Source of the DNA: Phytophthora sp. 'mugwort' | Lineage: Eukaryota > Oomycota > Peronosporomycetes > Peronosporales > Peronosporaceae | Reading direction: 5' to 3' | Assembly (NCBI GenBank): GCA_033558025.1 | Contig: JAUCEF010000006.1 | Coordinates: 744,001 to 808,000, forward strand | Length of the DNA: 64,000 nucleotides | Shown: positions 54,146-64,000 of the stretch, one piece after another | Numbering within the stretch: the first letter of the stretch is position 1 | Layout: each line of letters begins with the position of its first letter | Program-made: the position numbers and the translations under genes | Notes under the pieces: model-generated | The model's input: the letters and a program-made list of their open reading frames with translations, nothing else | What the model was told of the DNA's origin: nothing | The model's database searches: none

Positions 54146-55339
54146 ATGCACCTCCAGAGTCTGTTACTCACCTTCGCTGCCGCCGTGACGGGAGTTTCGG
54201 CCGGCTCGCCCCAACAGCAGCAAACCGATTCACAATCTATTTTGTTCGCTGCAACCTACACGCGCGACGAAGGCTGGATCAACGGCACTGGTAAGGGCAT
54301 CTACACGTACAAGTTCGACACAACCGCCGGATCTCTCACACCATGGGGCGTCACGCCGCTCGGCATCAACCCCATGTACGTCCAGGGAACTACCAAGGCG
54401 TTCAACACGGGCGAGCGTGTGATTTATGCCATCAACGCCGTCAGCGACGAGTCCACCGAGCACCCCGGTACCCAAACTGGATTCGTATCAGCTCTCACTT
54501 TGAAAAAGGACGGCACACTCGAGCTGCTTAATACGCTCGAAACCCACGGTGGATCGCCGACTCACATCTCGCTGAGTCCTGACGAAGATTTCGTTGTCAT
54601 CTCCAACTATGCTGGTAGCGTCTCCATGTTTCCCTTGAACGGCGATGGCTCTCTCGCCAACGAGACCTTCCACCAGGAGTTCCAGAACGGAAGCAAGGTC
54701 GTTATGGACCAGCAGGCCACCGGCCACATCCACAGCACCACGTGGCTGCCTAACTCCAAGCACGTCGTTGCTGCTAACCTGGGCAGCGATGAGCTGCTGC
54801 AGTACAAGCTTGACGAGAAGAAGCAGATGCTCAAGAGCCTTAGGACCGTCAACCGTCCGCCTGGATCAGGGCCGCGTCACATGGCTCTCCATCCTGACGG
54901 AAACATCGCGTACGTTGTGGATGAAATCTCGAACACTGTGGGCGTGTATAAAATCAACAAGAAGGCCGCTTTGCTCTCGAGCACAGCCCTGCAGAGAATC
55001 ACGACGCTGCCGCACGACTTCACGAATAGCAGCACAAGTGCTGACATTCACCTGTCTAGCAACGGCAAGTTTCTGTACACGTCGAACCGTGGCCACGATT
55101 CCATTGCGATGTTCAAGATCGATGAGAAGAACGGTACGCTAACGTCGCTGGGCTGGGAGAGCACTCGTGGTAACGGCCCCCGTGGCTTCACGATTTACGG
55201 CAACTGGCTGATTGTGGCGAACCAATACTCGAACGACATGTACGTGTTCGAGGTTAACAGCAAAACGGGTCTGCTGAAGTACACGGGCAACTCGTACGAG
55301 ATTGGCACGGCGGTGTGCCTGTACGTCGCTGAATATTAA
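54146..55339 (+). CDS. Secreted 6-phosphogluconolactonase-like beta-propeller (lactonase family)
   Basis: 397 residues, intronless. Start taken at MHLQSLLLTFAAAVTGVSAG, which is a good signal peptide; the longer frame upstream runs through the initiator motif and is unlikely to be translated. The body matches the seven-bladed lactonase family (Pgl/muconate-cyclase type): ILFAATYTRDEGWINGTGKG, HGGSPTHISLSPDEDFVVIS, HIHSTTWLPNSKHVVAANLG, GSGPRHMALHPDGNIAYVVD, FLYTSNRGHDSIAMFKIDEK and GNGPRGFTIYGNWLIVANQY. Cytosolic members hydrolyse 6-phosphogluconolactone in the pentose phosphate pathway; a secreted form must use another substrate, which cannot be read from the sequence. Several N-glycosylation-like NxS/T sites fit secretion. 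Confidence 0.85.
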   Translation: MHLQSLLLTFAAAVTGVSAGSPQQQQTDSQSILFAATYTRDEGWINGTGKGIYTYKFDTTAGSLTPWGVTPLGINPMYVQGTTKAFNTGERVIYAINAVSDESTEHPGTQTGFVSALTLKKDGTLELLNTLETHGGSPTHISLSPDEDFVVISNYAGSVSMFPLNGDGSLANETFHQEFQNGSKVVMDQQATGHIHSTTWLPNSKHVVAANLGSDELLQYKLDEKKQMLKSLRTVNRPPGSGPRHMALHPDGNIAYVVDEISNTVGVYKINKKAALLSSTALQRITTLPHDFTNSSTSADIHLSSNGKFLYTSNRGHDSIAMFKIDEKNGTLTSLGWESTRGNGPRGFTIYGNWLIVANQYSNDMYVFEVNSKTGLLKYTGNSYEIGTAVCLYVAEY

Positions 55340-55514
55340 AGAGCTTGGAGCACCTGCTTGTTGAATGGAGTTGCATCAATCGATAAGGAAAAAATTAAAG
55401 CCTCACTACTGTAAGTTTATCTGTGCGCTGCATATTTTGAAGTGAGCAATCGATTGATCGAGCTACATCGACTGAGCATAACTTACGCAGACCTTAATTT
55501 ATTGTTTGCGAGGC
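55340..55514. other. 3' flank of lactonase gene
   Basis: No feature beyond AT-rich 3' sequence. Confidence 0.4.
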
Positions 55515-56147
55515 GGCGGTGCTATTGCTCACTTCGAAGTACCGGTATACTACGTAGTAGTAAAACATGAGACTGGTCCTCATGGGGCACTATTACAGAT
55601 GGGGCACTATTAAAGGGATAGGGTACTAAACGTGTGGAATATGTCAATATGAGTCATGTTCCGTTAGAAAGTCGTAGTTTCATGCACTTCGAGCATATCG
55701 TTAGAGATCGATCTCGGCAATCGCATCGACAGCCTCGCCATCGGGGGAGTCGCTGCTAATCGATACCACTTCGCTGGTTTCGTTGGAGATTGCAGCCACA
55801 GCACGGTGCTTACCAAGCAATTCCGCGAAAGCTTTCCCCTAGACGGAGTGGGTCGCGAGCGACAGTTGACCGTCTGACCCGATAAAGCAGAGTCAACGAC
55901 GAGTAGAATGGTGCTTGGCTGCACAATGGGAAAGTAGTACCCCATGGCCAATGATTTCGATAAAATAAATCTGAAAATTCAGATACTTAATAATTAAAAT
56001 CAGAGGTGGGGGCATTATTAGAGGGATGGGGCATTATGCCATGTCCCGACTCATAATCCATATTTGGGGAGGGGCATTATTAGATGGTGGGGGCATAATC
56101 TCAGGTTTTACAGTACTACAGTAGTAAATGTAAGCAATAGCACCGCC
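55515..56147. mobile_element. Short DNA-transposon remnant with inverted ends
   Basis: Left end GGCGGTGCTATTGCTCACTT and right end (read inward) GGCGGTGCTATTGCTTACAT; similarity continues imperfectly for about 55 bp to TAAAAC-TGAGA. Direct TGGGGCATTATTAGA-type subrepeats lie near both ends (55580-55625, 55990-56100). About 630 bp long, it holds only a scrap of transposase, so it is an internally deleted copy. No clear target duplication. Confidence 0.65.
55664..55951 (-). pseudogene. DDE transposase scrap inside the short element
   Basis: A minus-strand frame has YYFPIVQPSTILLVVDSALS (a catalytic-Asp-like LLVVDSA context as in pogo/Tigger enzymes), then in another frame KAFAELLGKHRAVAAISNET and DSPDGEAVDAIAEIDL with a stop. 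Family tentative. Confidence 0.4.
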
Positions 56148-56181
56148 GAAACTTTTTAAGTTTCGGACTCAGAAGTAATTG

Positions 56182-56231
56182 ACTTCTAGTACTATAGTAT
56201 TTTATTATTTTGATACTACAGTACTAGAAGT
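56182..56231. repeat. 18-bp-arm fold-back hairpin, 14-nt spacer
   Basis: ACTTCTAGTACTATAGTA and the reverse complement of 56214-56231 differ at one position; spacer 56200-56213. It lies just outside the short transposon remnant. Confidence 0.85.
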
Positions 56232-56569
56232 AAATCGCAATGCTACTACTACATGTGCATCTATGTTTGGAAATACGGACAATCCTCTCGTTATTGATAT
56301 CCTGAATAGTGATTCACTGGTGTCAACGCTTGGACCCCGGAAACTGGCTAACTCTGTCCGGGTTCCAGGATTTCGTGTTTAGCATCGCTAAATTCACCCT
56401 AAAACCGCGTACAAATGACACTATAAGTTCCAAGAAAGCCCCGCTTCAGTTCTTTTTTCCCAGGGACGCCAAGAGATCACTGGGACCTGGAACTCGTGGA
56501 ACTCAATCGCCTGCTGCCATCAATGCTTCGCACCCCGCACTCACAACAAGATCTGCACCCAGCCGGATA

Positions 56570-57480
56570 TGAAAGAAACTAGCAATGCACATCTTCATGG
56601 AGAGATGACCCCCACGCCTTCACTTTGCAGTGGTGAGATCGACCATCCCGCAACTCAGACATCCCAATTCGAAAAGAGCAACTGGACCGACGAAACTACG
56701 CTTGCGCTTGTGCGAGCGTGGATGAAAGTTCACCGGTGAGCGACGCAAGGACGAGCAAACAACAATGGTGAGCCAGAAAATTTATGGCGAGTTTAAAGCT
56801 GCATTCCCAACCTCTAAGCACTCCAAAAAGGCCGTTGAAGATCTCTCCGAGAGATGTTTCGCTTCACCATTGACGTCAACGCTAATCGGACGCAGGATGC
56901 ACGGGCAAACCCGAGTGGTTCTATCTGAGCAAAAGAAAAAAGATTAAGCTTCGGTTCGTCATAGAAATGTTTGCTGTCATGTTATATTAACATCCGATCG
57001 GTACTAAGTTGTAGTGTTATTTCTGCTGATGTCACAGTCGTCGCCACCGAATTAAGAGTCCAAACCGGAGCCAAGACGTGTTTGATATGCTGAACCTTCT
57101 TCGGCAAACAGCCGGACACCGATCCCCTTCTGTCCACTTTTAGCGCCCAAGCACGCTTCCATGACGCCGTCCAATGTGGTGACGCTACCAACGATGTATT
57201 CGGCCCCGCCACCCAGAAACGAGCAGCATCGGCGAGGGTAAGGACCCGCACAACTCCAGGAGAAAAGACACCAAACGGAAGCGCAGCAGAAAGTCGGAGC
57301 ATAAGGCATAAGGGAAATACTGCAAGAGCGGTCGGAAGCTCTGTTTGCTCGTACTGAGACGCTGCAGCAAGAAGAGATAGGAGAACGGCCCAAGCAGCAC
57401 GCTGAGCAAAGGGCGCTGATGAAAGAGCTGATGGTGGCTCTGAGTAAAAGCGCTGGTAGATGTAAGTAGTGTGAACATGT
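56570..57480 (+). pseudogene. Harbinger-associated Myb/SANT-like protein, second locus
   Basis: A frame with NWTDETTLALVRAWMKVHR (Myb/SANT-like start) shifts at about 56760 to KIYGEFKAAFPTSKHSKKAV EDL. After stops and a gap, EILQERSEALFARTETLQQE and RALMKELMVALSKSAGRCK (57320-57480) give the C-terminal helical end. Different from the palindrome copy but of the same kind and in the same convergent layout with a transposase. Confidence 0.6.
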
Positions 57481-57599
57481 TGCTCTTCACTGCATATTTA
57501 CCTTCCTACGCGGCAATCCTTAATTTGAAAGCAAACCATTTTTCAGTTCATCTCGGTGTTGCCGCCAGCAACTGATTCGGTTTCGGTTTCTTAGTTGTG

Positions 57600-57980
57600 G
57601 AAATTGGACTTCGTATTTTGCTCAGTAGATGATGGTGTTCTTCTGCACTGAAACCGAACGTGTCAGCGCGATCAATCAAAACGTTCTGAATGAGCACAGC
57701 GCTTACACGATGTCATGCGCGACAGTAATGTCAAGAATGATTTCTTTTAGCAGAATGTCGTCGACACTTCAGCCGGCCGAGCGCACACTCCACGCGATAG
57801 CGCGCATTACTCAGCCTACTCAGCCTTTTATTAAACGGTTTAACGACAGCATCAGCTTCAGTCTGGGCAATATTGAAAGTGGTAACCGTATACTGCGTGT
57901 TATGATATCCAGAATCTCTTAACAAGAAATACGGGACGCAGACACACGATTCAGCACCAGTAAGAATGGACACAGTCGCG
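57600..57980 (-). pseudogene. Harbinger DDE transposase C-terminal fragment, second locus
   Basis: PYFLLRDSGYHNTQYTVTTF then NIAQTEADAVVKPFNKRLSR and ARYRVECALGRLKCR: the second catalytic Asp (RDSGY) and the Glu block (VECALGRLK) of PIF/Harbinger. The N-terminal half is absent; the end is cut or unreadable. Confidence 0.75.
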
Positions 57981-57999
57981 GAAGGATGTGTTCTTAACC

Positions 58000-60300
58000 A
58001 ACATAGGCGGGTGCGAGTTGTACAGCGCCCTGGATCTGGTTGACGGATACTGCTAGATCCTGCTGCGCGAGAGCGACAACCCGCTCAACGCAGTGAGCAC
58101 ACCGAGCGGTATGTTCTGGGAGTGGCTTTGTGATGCCGCCGGTCCTGTCCAAATGCCCCGACAACGTTCAGTCGTCTGGTCACGCAGTTGTTTAGACCGT
58201 TGCGTGCGTACGCACAGTCGTATTTTGGCGACAGCTTCGTCTATAGCCGTGCCGAGAAAGCCAAGACGCTATGGAGGTGCATTTGGAGCACCTCGTCGAG
58301 CGTCAGAGGTCATGAGAACGAAAAAGCTCTATGACAACATCGACAAGTGCGTCTTCGCAGCGCAGAAATCAAAGTTCTCGGTTACTTCGTCAACAACGGC
58401 GGCGTTCGAGCCGACCTGGAGAAGGTCAAGGCCGTTTTGTGTTGGTTAACGCTTACGCCCCAGAATACCTGAGGAAGTGGCTGGGCTTGGCCAACTACCT
58501 CACAAAGGTCAGTGAAGGGTACGCGGGTCTGGTTAGACCCTTGTCGGATCTTCTGAATAAGGATACCGTCTGGCACAGGGGGCGTGGTCACCAAGAAGCC
58601 TTTGACAAATGGAAGGCCCCTGCCCTGGCACTGCCGGACGAGACGAGGCCGTTCAACATCGTCTGCGTTGCATCCGATTATGCAAACCGGAAGTGCATTG
58701 CTGCAGAAAAACGCTGCAGGACGTGGACGAGTGATATCGTTTCAGTCCAAGAAGCTCAAGGCTGCCCAACGGAACTACCCCGTTCATGACAAGGAGATGC
58801 TTGCCACGAAGTAAGCCCTTGTCAACTTCCGGGTACACCCCCTGGGCTCCCAGACCATTGTGAACTACACTGACCACTTATCCTTACGGACAGCGGTGAA
58901 TTCGCCCCATTTGTCCCAAAGAATGGCGAGGTGACTGTCTTTCTACGCGGAATACATCTTCCGCGTCGAGTACAAGCCCCGCGAGCTCTATGTGCTTGCC
59001 GAACTACGAGCGGGCAGATATCAGTCGTGGCACGACCGATCTATATGGTCGGATACGCATGGCGTATCGGAGTCCTGTCACCTCTGGTACGGTTCCTGGC
59101 CGCTGGCAAGGCAGCCAATGCCGACTGGCTCATGTCACGTCAGAGAGTCCGGCTCCATCGATAGATGGCACGATGGCCTGCTTTACTACCGAGTAGTGCC
59201 CCATAAGCCCTCACCGGTAGTCGTACAATTCGACGAGGAGCTCAAGTTTGACATACTTCAGGAGGCGCAAGATGCATCGTCCAGCGGTCACTTGGGCCGC
59301 GAGAAGACCTTCCAATCGGTCTCACAGTACTATTGGTGGACACACATGTACAATTGGGTCGCATAGTACGTGACGACATGTGAGACATGTCAGCGGGTGA
59401 AACCCACGGGGATCGCGTCGGCTCCTTCGCAGAGCCTGCCCGTTCCAGCGAAATGATGGAAGTTGATGAGTCTGGACGTCATATTGGACTTACAGCCGAC
59501 GGCCACGGAAACACCGGCATCTTGGTGTTCGTGTGCCGTCTGAACAAGATGGTGCTGCGTAGCTGTTCCTGGATGGCGTTTTCCGCCATCATGGTCTGCC
59601 GGAGCCAATTGTCTCCGATCGTGATCCGCGGTTTACCGCTGCGTTCTGGCTAGCGTTGTTGTAACTGCTTGGAACGAGGCTGCACATATACTACCGATCA
59701 TCCTCAAACAGATGGGCAGACGGAGCGTGTCAACCGAGTGCTTAAGGACACTCTACGCAGCATCTGTGCGGAGTCTCCTCGCACTTGGTCAGAACGTCCT
59801 CCGGTAGTTGAGTTTGCACTCAACAACGCGGTTCACGCATCGACCGGGTATACCCGTTCTACCCGAATGGCTTTTTACGTCATCAACGGGGGCCGCTCAC
59901 TCCATGAGGCAGCACCCTATCTTCGGTTCAGTGGGGAGAGGCTCGGAAAGCGCTTTCCTCCCTCTCGGACATGAGACCGGTTTCCTTGTGGAAACGTATG
60001 ACGTCTCTTATGACCACCAAGTTGAACGTATTCAGCCGTGTCCGTGATGCCATGACAGAGGTACACGACAAACAAACGGAATGGAAGAAAAACTTAAACG
60101 TATTTAATGTGAGGGAGTTAATCCCACTAGACACTAGGAACCTACCACTAGCCACAGTAGAGAGCAACAAGTTGAAGCACGCTTCATCGGACCCTTCACG
60201 GCCTGGCCAGGCAGGGTGCGGCGTACACCATCGATCTGGCTAAGTCGATGACGACCCACCCGACGTTCTACGTGGGCCGTCTGATATCATGAACCGCAGG
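58000..60300 (+). pseudogene. Ty3/gypsy pol relic (reverse transcriptase, RNase H, integrase)
   Basis: Frames in order: VSTPSGMFWEWL (reverse transcriptase), KLYDNIDKCVFAAQKSKFSV, LANYLTKVSEGYAGLVRPLS with LALPDETRPFNIVCVASDYA (RNase H), GHLGREKTFQSVSQYYWWTH and CETCQRVKPTG (integrase finger, with one stop between), TDHPQTDGQTERVNRVLKDT and VVEFALNNAVHASTGYT (core, Glu box). Many stops and shifts. Same general family as the element at 12.9-20.4 kb but clearly diverged; no LTRs found. Confidence 0.82.
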
Positions 60301-61052
60301 GCCCGGCATCCCCGCAGGCCCCAGCTCTTCAAAGTGAGGATGCGACTCTTTCCTCTGAGAGTGTCCAGGGCCAGAAACCCAGATCCCTTGCGAGACCGCG
60401 GAAGGGGCTACATACGAAGGGACCCCGGCTGTATACGACGCGTCTGAGCCATAGCGTTAAGGGTGGGAGTACGCAAAAGTAGCTCCCGCCTGAGGCACAC
60501 GCCGCAAGAGGCATCGAAGGAGTTGCATCTCCCTCTGGACACCGTCCGCAGACGTCCAAAGGATATTCGGACGTCGGAAAGCCTCGCCCACGTCATTGGT
60601 CCGACGTTCGACCCGAACTTCAAGGACGACAAGTCGCTTGCCAGACGACTGAAGTATCATGGACCGGCCCACGGACCCGAAAGTCCCCGGCCTGGGCGGC
60701 TACCCTCCCTCCCTCACCAACGCCAAGTGCAATCTCCAGCGTAAGGACTCGACGACGGAGAGCGTCGAGGCCGAAGGGCGGCACATCAGGTCCTGAACCG
60801 GACGGTAGGGGTGGTGCCGCATACTCGTACTCGTACGAGGGAGGGCCTAACCGCATCTCCCCGAACGTAATGGGAGACCCACCACCACGTCTGCTCCAGG
60901 AGCGGCGCGTTCACGAGAAGCGCCAGCTCCGCGTGAAGAGGAGAGGGAACGCAGAGGCTGAGAGGTCGTGGGAGCCGATAGAACGGCTCCAGGCTGACTG
61001 CCCGAAGGCTGTCGCGATCTTGGAACAGAATCGGCGACGGCTTCGTAAGTAG
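60301..61052 (+). pseudogene. Gypsy C-terminal region with chromodomain
   Basis: 60870-61052 reads LLQERRVHEKRQLRVKRRGN then AEAERSWEPIERLQADCPKA, matching the core of a retroelement chromodomain (VxWxG ... SWEP). The usual VKW is VKR here. It continues the gypsy pol upstream; 60301-60860 has no clear frame. Confidence 0.55.
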
Positions 61053-61165
61053 TTCGAGCTTTCTTCCCCGAACGGGATGTGGTCGTGGAGCTAAGATCAT
61101 ATACGCGCTCATCATGAGCGCTAGAAGCAGAATGCTTCTGTAGTTCTTTAGAAAGCTGACATTGC

Positions 61166-62440
61166 CTACCATATGAGCAAACTTAATGCGGATATCATGG
61201 AGGTCGAGGACGTCCATCGATGTGAGATCCCGTCGGAGAACATCGAGCTGACCTTATGAGCAGCGAGTAGCTGCCACTTCCAGAACAAGGACTCAGCCTC
61301 CTCGAAACAGTCTCCACAGTGTGAGGGCTTTACAAAAGGGTAACCCCACACAGATCGAAATCCCGACCGGAGCTCTGGCTTCTTTCGCCGGATCGTGAAC
61401 TTCTTGAGAGGGATGCGATGCGGTTCCAAGAGCACGCATCTCGTAGCACACAAGTCCTGGAACAGGGGCTCCTTGACCACCAGGTGGCATTCATACGCGC
61501 CCTTGGAAGAGCGCCCACCGAGGAGCACCTGAGGTGTCGGGAGATGATCCAAGTATGCATCAGCTCCATGGGGCTTCTCTAGAGGGAAGTACGGGAGCAG
61601 CTCCCAATAGTAAGGCGATGTCGTCAGCACGGAGAGGCGAAGAATACTTCTTCACAGGCGACTGGGTGGCCGGGGTACGCGCTCCCTTTTGACGAACAGC
61701 CTGGTATTCTGACTGCCGCCCGTCGACATCGTTAGGGATCTCTCGGCCCGCTTGGCCCCCTTTCTCCTCGTCGGAAAAAGGGCTAAAGAGACACCTCTCA
61801 GTCATACAACAGATGGCCCCCCAATGCTTCGCGGAATGGAGACCGGGAAGCAGCCCGTCCCTTACGGCTGACGTTCTAGGCTGCTGCTGCTGCTGCCTTC
61901 GCAGCCTCGACGCGGTCAGAGGCCTCAGTGAGCGTCAAGTTCTAGACCGGAGGGCGAGGTTTCTCTCGTCGTCCTTGGGTGAGCCAAAAACCTCCTTGAC
62001 GTTCAGGCATTTTGTGCGCGTCGCCATCGCCCCCATGCCAGCTCGATGGCGGCATACGCAACCCAGGCGAATCAGACTGGCTTGGGCCATCGTCTGACTC
62101 CTCGACGAGCTGGTCCCGGAGGTCATTGTTGCCCCAGGACATAGGAAACTTGACTAATTCATCTTCATATTTCACAATGAGCACAGGGCCCTCCGAAGGC
62201 GACTCGGGCGCCTCGGATACCACCTTGGATGTCACCTTGGTGGATCCCTCGAAGCGGAGTCTTTGCCAGACGGCGTAGAGCTCTTAGCCTGCGACTTGGC
62301 AGCAACAGGCTGTCAAGCCGCAGGCTAAGAGCTCTACGCTTGCGCACCGCTGCTAGACCGAGGCTTGGCCATGCTTGAGGTCGATCTGGAGGCCGTGAAG
62401 ACGAGGGCACGTGTAAGTTAGCATCATGTAAGAGCTAAGT
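61166..62440 (-). pseudogene. Oomycete retroelement ORF relic (gag-like)
   Basis: A minus-strand frame from 62235 has SEAPESPSEGPVLIVKYEDE and FPMSWGNNDLRDQLVEESDD. Further on YYWELLPYFPLEKPHGADAY, LPTPQVLLGGRSSKGAYECH and RSVWGYPFVKPSHCGDCFEE appear in a broken order of frames. Such ORFs precede gypsy pol in oomycetes as I remember, so a gag role is likely but not shown. It points away from the chromodomain relic next to it, so two elements abut. Confidence 0.5.
62273..62339. repeat. 26-bp-arm fold-back hairpin, 15-nt spacer
   Basis: Arms 62273-62298 and 62314-62339 are reverse complements with one mismatch; spacer 62299-62313. It lies at the 5' end of the gag-like relic. Confidence 0.92.
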
Positions 62441-64000
62441 TACGACATAAAAAGTCAACCAAAAAAAACGAACGTACCGGTGGCAAAAAGCTGTCTTCGA
62501 ATCACAAACCATAATCATTTTTGTTCCGTAGCGGTGCGGCTTATCGGGCATGAACATGCGCGTAGTTTTCCTTCGCAAAGTAGACGGCAGCATTCCGTCG
62601 TCGAAAGAAAAAACCACTGGCAGCAACCAACGCTGACAGACATTGAGCTTGTAGTACATTGACGACTCTTCATAACTTCCATAACTTGTCGCGATTACGA
62701 GGCGCCTCATTATCAGCAAATGCAAGTCTCGGAGGATGGAGGTGCATCGGTTGCGCGTCATGTACCTGTAAATCCCGGTAGGAATAGCCCCGTCGTCTGT
62801 CATCAACCAGTGTCCCGAAAATGCTCGTTTGTCGGGGCACAAGATATGCGCCAACGAGAAGTCCAATCCATGTAGTAGCTCGCTTGCGTCATACGGCTTT
62901 TCACTGCGCAAACGCCGGCGAATTTGCTGCAACGTTTCGGGAGTCGAAGGCCGACGCAGACGCACCTGGCTCACCCGCATTCTCGTTGCCCGTGATTCAA
63001 CACTCTGTCGCATGTACCAGTTAGTCTCAGTTGCAATCTGCACCCACAGCGACTCCGGCAAAAAATACAAAAATAGAGTTAGTGGGGAGTCAGCAGCGGC
63101 TTGTAGATTAGAAAATTGGCGTCGCAACGTCGTCACATAGATTGGGGTAGCTTCGTTGGTCCAGCCTCGAACGTTGAAGACGTTGGGCCCCATGCAGTAG
63201 CCCGTAAAGCATCCCTGTCTATATTATCAAGGGACTCACCAACAGACTCAATGAACGCTTCATCCACCATTTCCAATTCAGTGCTTGACAGGTCATCATC
63301 TTCGGGAAATTCTCGAAGCTCCACTTCCGGCTCTTCACCTCCTAGCTCTCCCTTACTTGCACTAGACTCTAGACTCTCATACGCGTCAAAGTTATCCTCA
63401 TCTTTCACAACATTCACATCATCACAGGTACGTAGATCGCTTCTTCACACGGCACTTGCATAGCCTCATCTCCCTAGCACTTGCTCCCGTCCTCGTTTTT
63501 CTCTTCATTCTCGGCTTCAGACAGCATCCGCTGAAAGGCTCCGACTACAAATTCTTGGTCGGACTCTTCCAGTTTTAAAATCTGCGATACATCAAATGCC
63601 CGCCCCACGGCACCTTGCGATAGAAACTCAGTGTTAGACATTGCTGGATCAAATATTGACTTTAACGTTGGAGCTGACAACTCCAAAGAGCAATCAATTT
63701 GCGAAACGGAAACGATTGGAAGATCACCACTCTGCATATCACCACACTGCACATCCTTACCTCCGTCCCCCCCCACCACTCTGCATATCACCACTTTGCA
63801 TACCATCATTCTGCATATCACCATTCTGCATATCATCACTCCGCATATCACCACTCTGCACGTCTTTACCTCCGCCCTCACCTCCACCACCACTTCACAC
63901 GTCTTCACCACCGATCTTACCTCCATTATGAACGTCTACACCGCCAGCGTCCACGTCACCTCCAGATTCAGATTATCCAGCCTGGTTCAGATCTATCAGC
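62435..64000 (-). pseudogene. PiggyBac-type transposase, broken and cut by window edge
   Basis: The 62435-63193 frame has SPLTLFLYFLPESLWVQIAT, SLAHILCPDKRAFSGHWLMT, AIPTGIYRYMTRNRCTSILR and VVFSFDDGMLPSTLRRKTTR with PDKPHRYGTKMIMVC, the first half of a piggyBac (PGBD-type) DDE core including the S(I/F)D(D/E)-like first Asp. The rest of the core is missing: it ends RFFWLTFYVVT and stops. Upstream acidic N-terminal parts (63133-63417 and 63474-63926; YESLESSASKGELGGEEPEV) are out of frame with each other. The ATG lies beyond the window. Confidence 0.72.
63715..63900. repeat. Tandem 15-bp repeat with C-run in piggyBac N-terminus
   Basis: Units of the form CATATCACCACTCTG repeat imperfectly. 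On the minus strand they encode GDMQ(S/N)-type repeats. An interrupting run of eight C (63767-63774 or close to it) shifts the frame between two copies of GKDVQ-GDMQ. Confidence 0.75.

Noticed and set aside
63715..63900. Possible CRISPR-like array
   Set aside because: Units are about 15 bp, imperfect, without spacers, and lie inside a transposase N-terminal coding region of a eukaryote.
1..64000. tRNA, rRNA or other structural RNA genes
   Set aside because: Reading for B-box-like and conserved rRNA segments gave no convincing hit; a covariance-model scan would be needed to exclude them.

Overview
The window looks like nuclear DNA of an oomycete, most likely Phytophthora or a close relative. 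Introns are rare and short (63-130 bp), several genes are intronless, and two upstream regions match the oomycete initiator consensus. The repeat content (Ty3/gypsy with chromodomain, Ty1/copia, Crypton tyrosine recombinase, PIF/Harbinger with Myb-like partner, pogo, piggyBac, ZSWIM-type transposon protein) is also typical of Phytophthora. The genus is an inference from remembered family resemblance; no database search was possible. I saw no rRNA, tRNA or CRISPR.

Layout. (1) 0.1-5.7 kb: TFIIF alpha subunit (minus strand), a belt of relics (possible solo LTR, Old Yellow Enzyme fragment, PIF1-like helicase fragment, minisatellite), then a secreted rhamnogalacturonan lyase. (2) 5.8-12.8 kb: a decayed ZSWIM-type transposon gene ending in a 50-bp perfect hairpin, then poorly identified relics. 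(3) 12.85-20.39 kb: a near-complete but frameshifted Ty3/gypsy chromodomain element on the minus strand, with LTRs about 99 percent identical. (4) 20.6-36.9 kb: a transposon nest dominated by a giant palindrome, 23480-29870 against 30259-36649. Each arm is 6391 bp with no indels between them, around a 388-bp spacer. The arms hold pogo, Crypton and Harbinger remains and an Old Yellow Enzyme pseudogene. (5) 37-38 kb: small relics.

(6) 38.4-55.3 kb is the gene island. It holds three tandem bZIP genes; a large multi-domain peptide:N-glycanase-like gene with at least four introns; a CCDC112-like coiled-coil gene divergent from it; a gene joining WRKY19-type Cys/His repeats to a heavy-metal domain and metallothionein-like Cys clusters; a small three-exon gene; a COQ10 START domain fused to EF-hands; and a secreted 6-phosphogluconolactonase-like protein. 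(7) 55.5-64 kb is again transposon remains: a TIR element, a second Harbinger, a gypsy pol with chromodomain, a retroelement ORF and a piggyBac transposase running off the window edge.

The clearest unusual signals are the giant palindrome, a set of small fold-back hairpins that all have 13-15 nt spacers, and the unusual domain fusions in the gene island. Exon joins given below come from GT/AG signals and frame continuity and need transcript confirmation.
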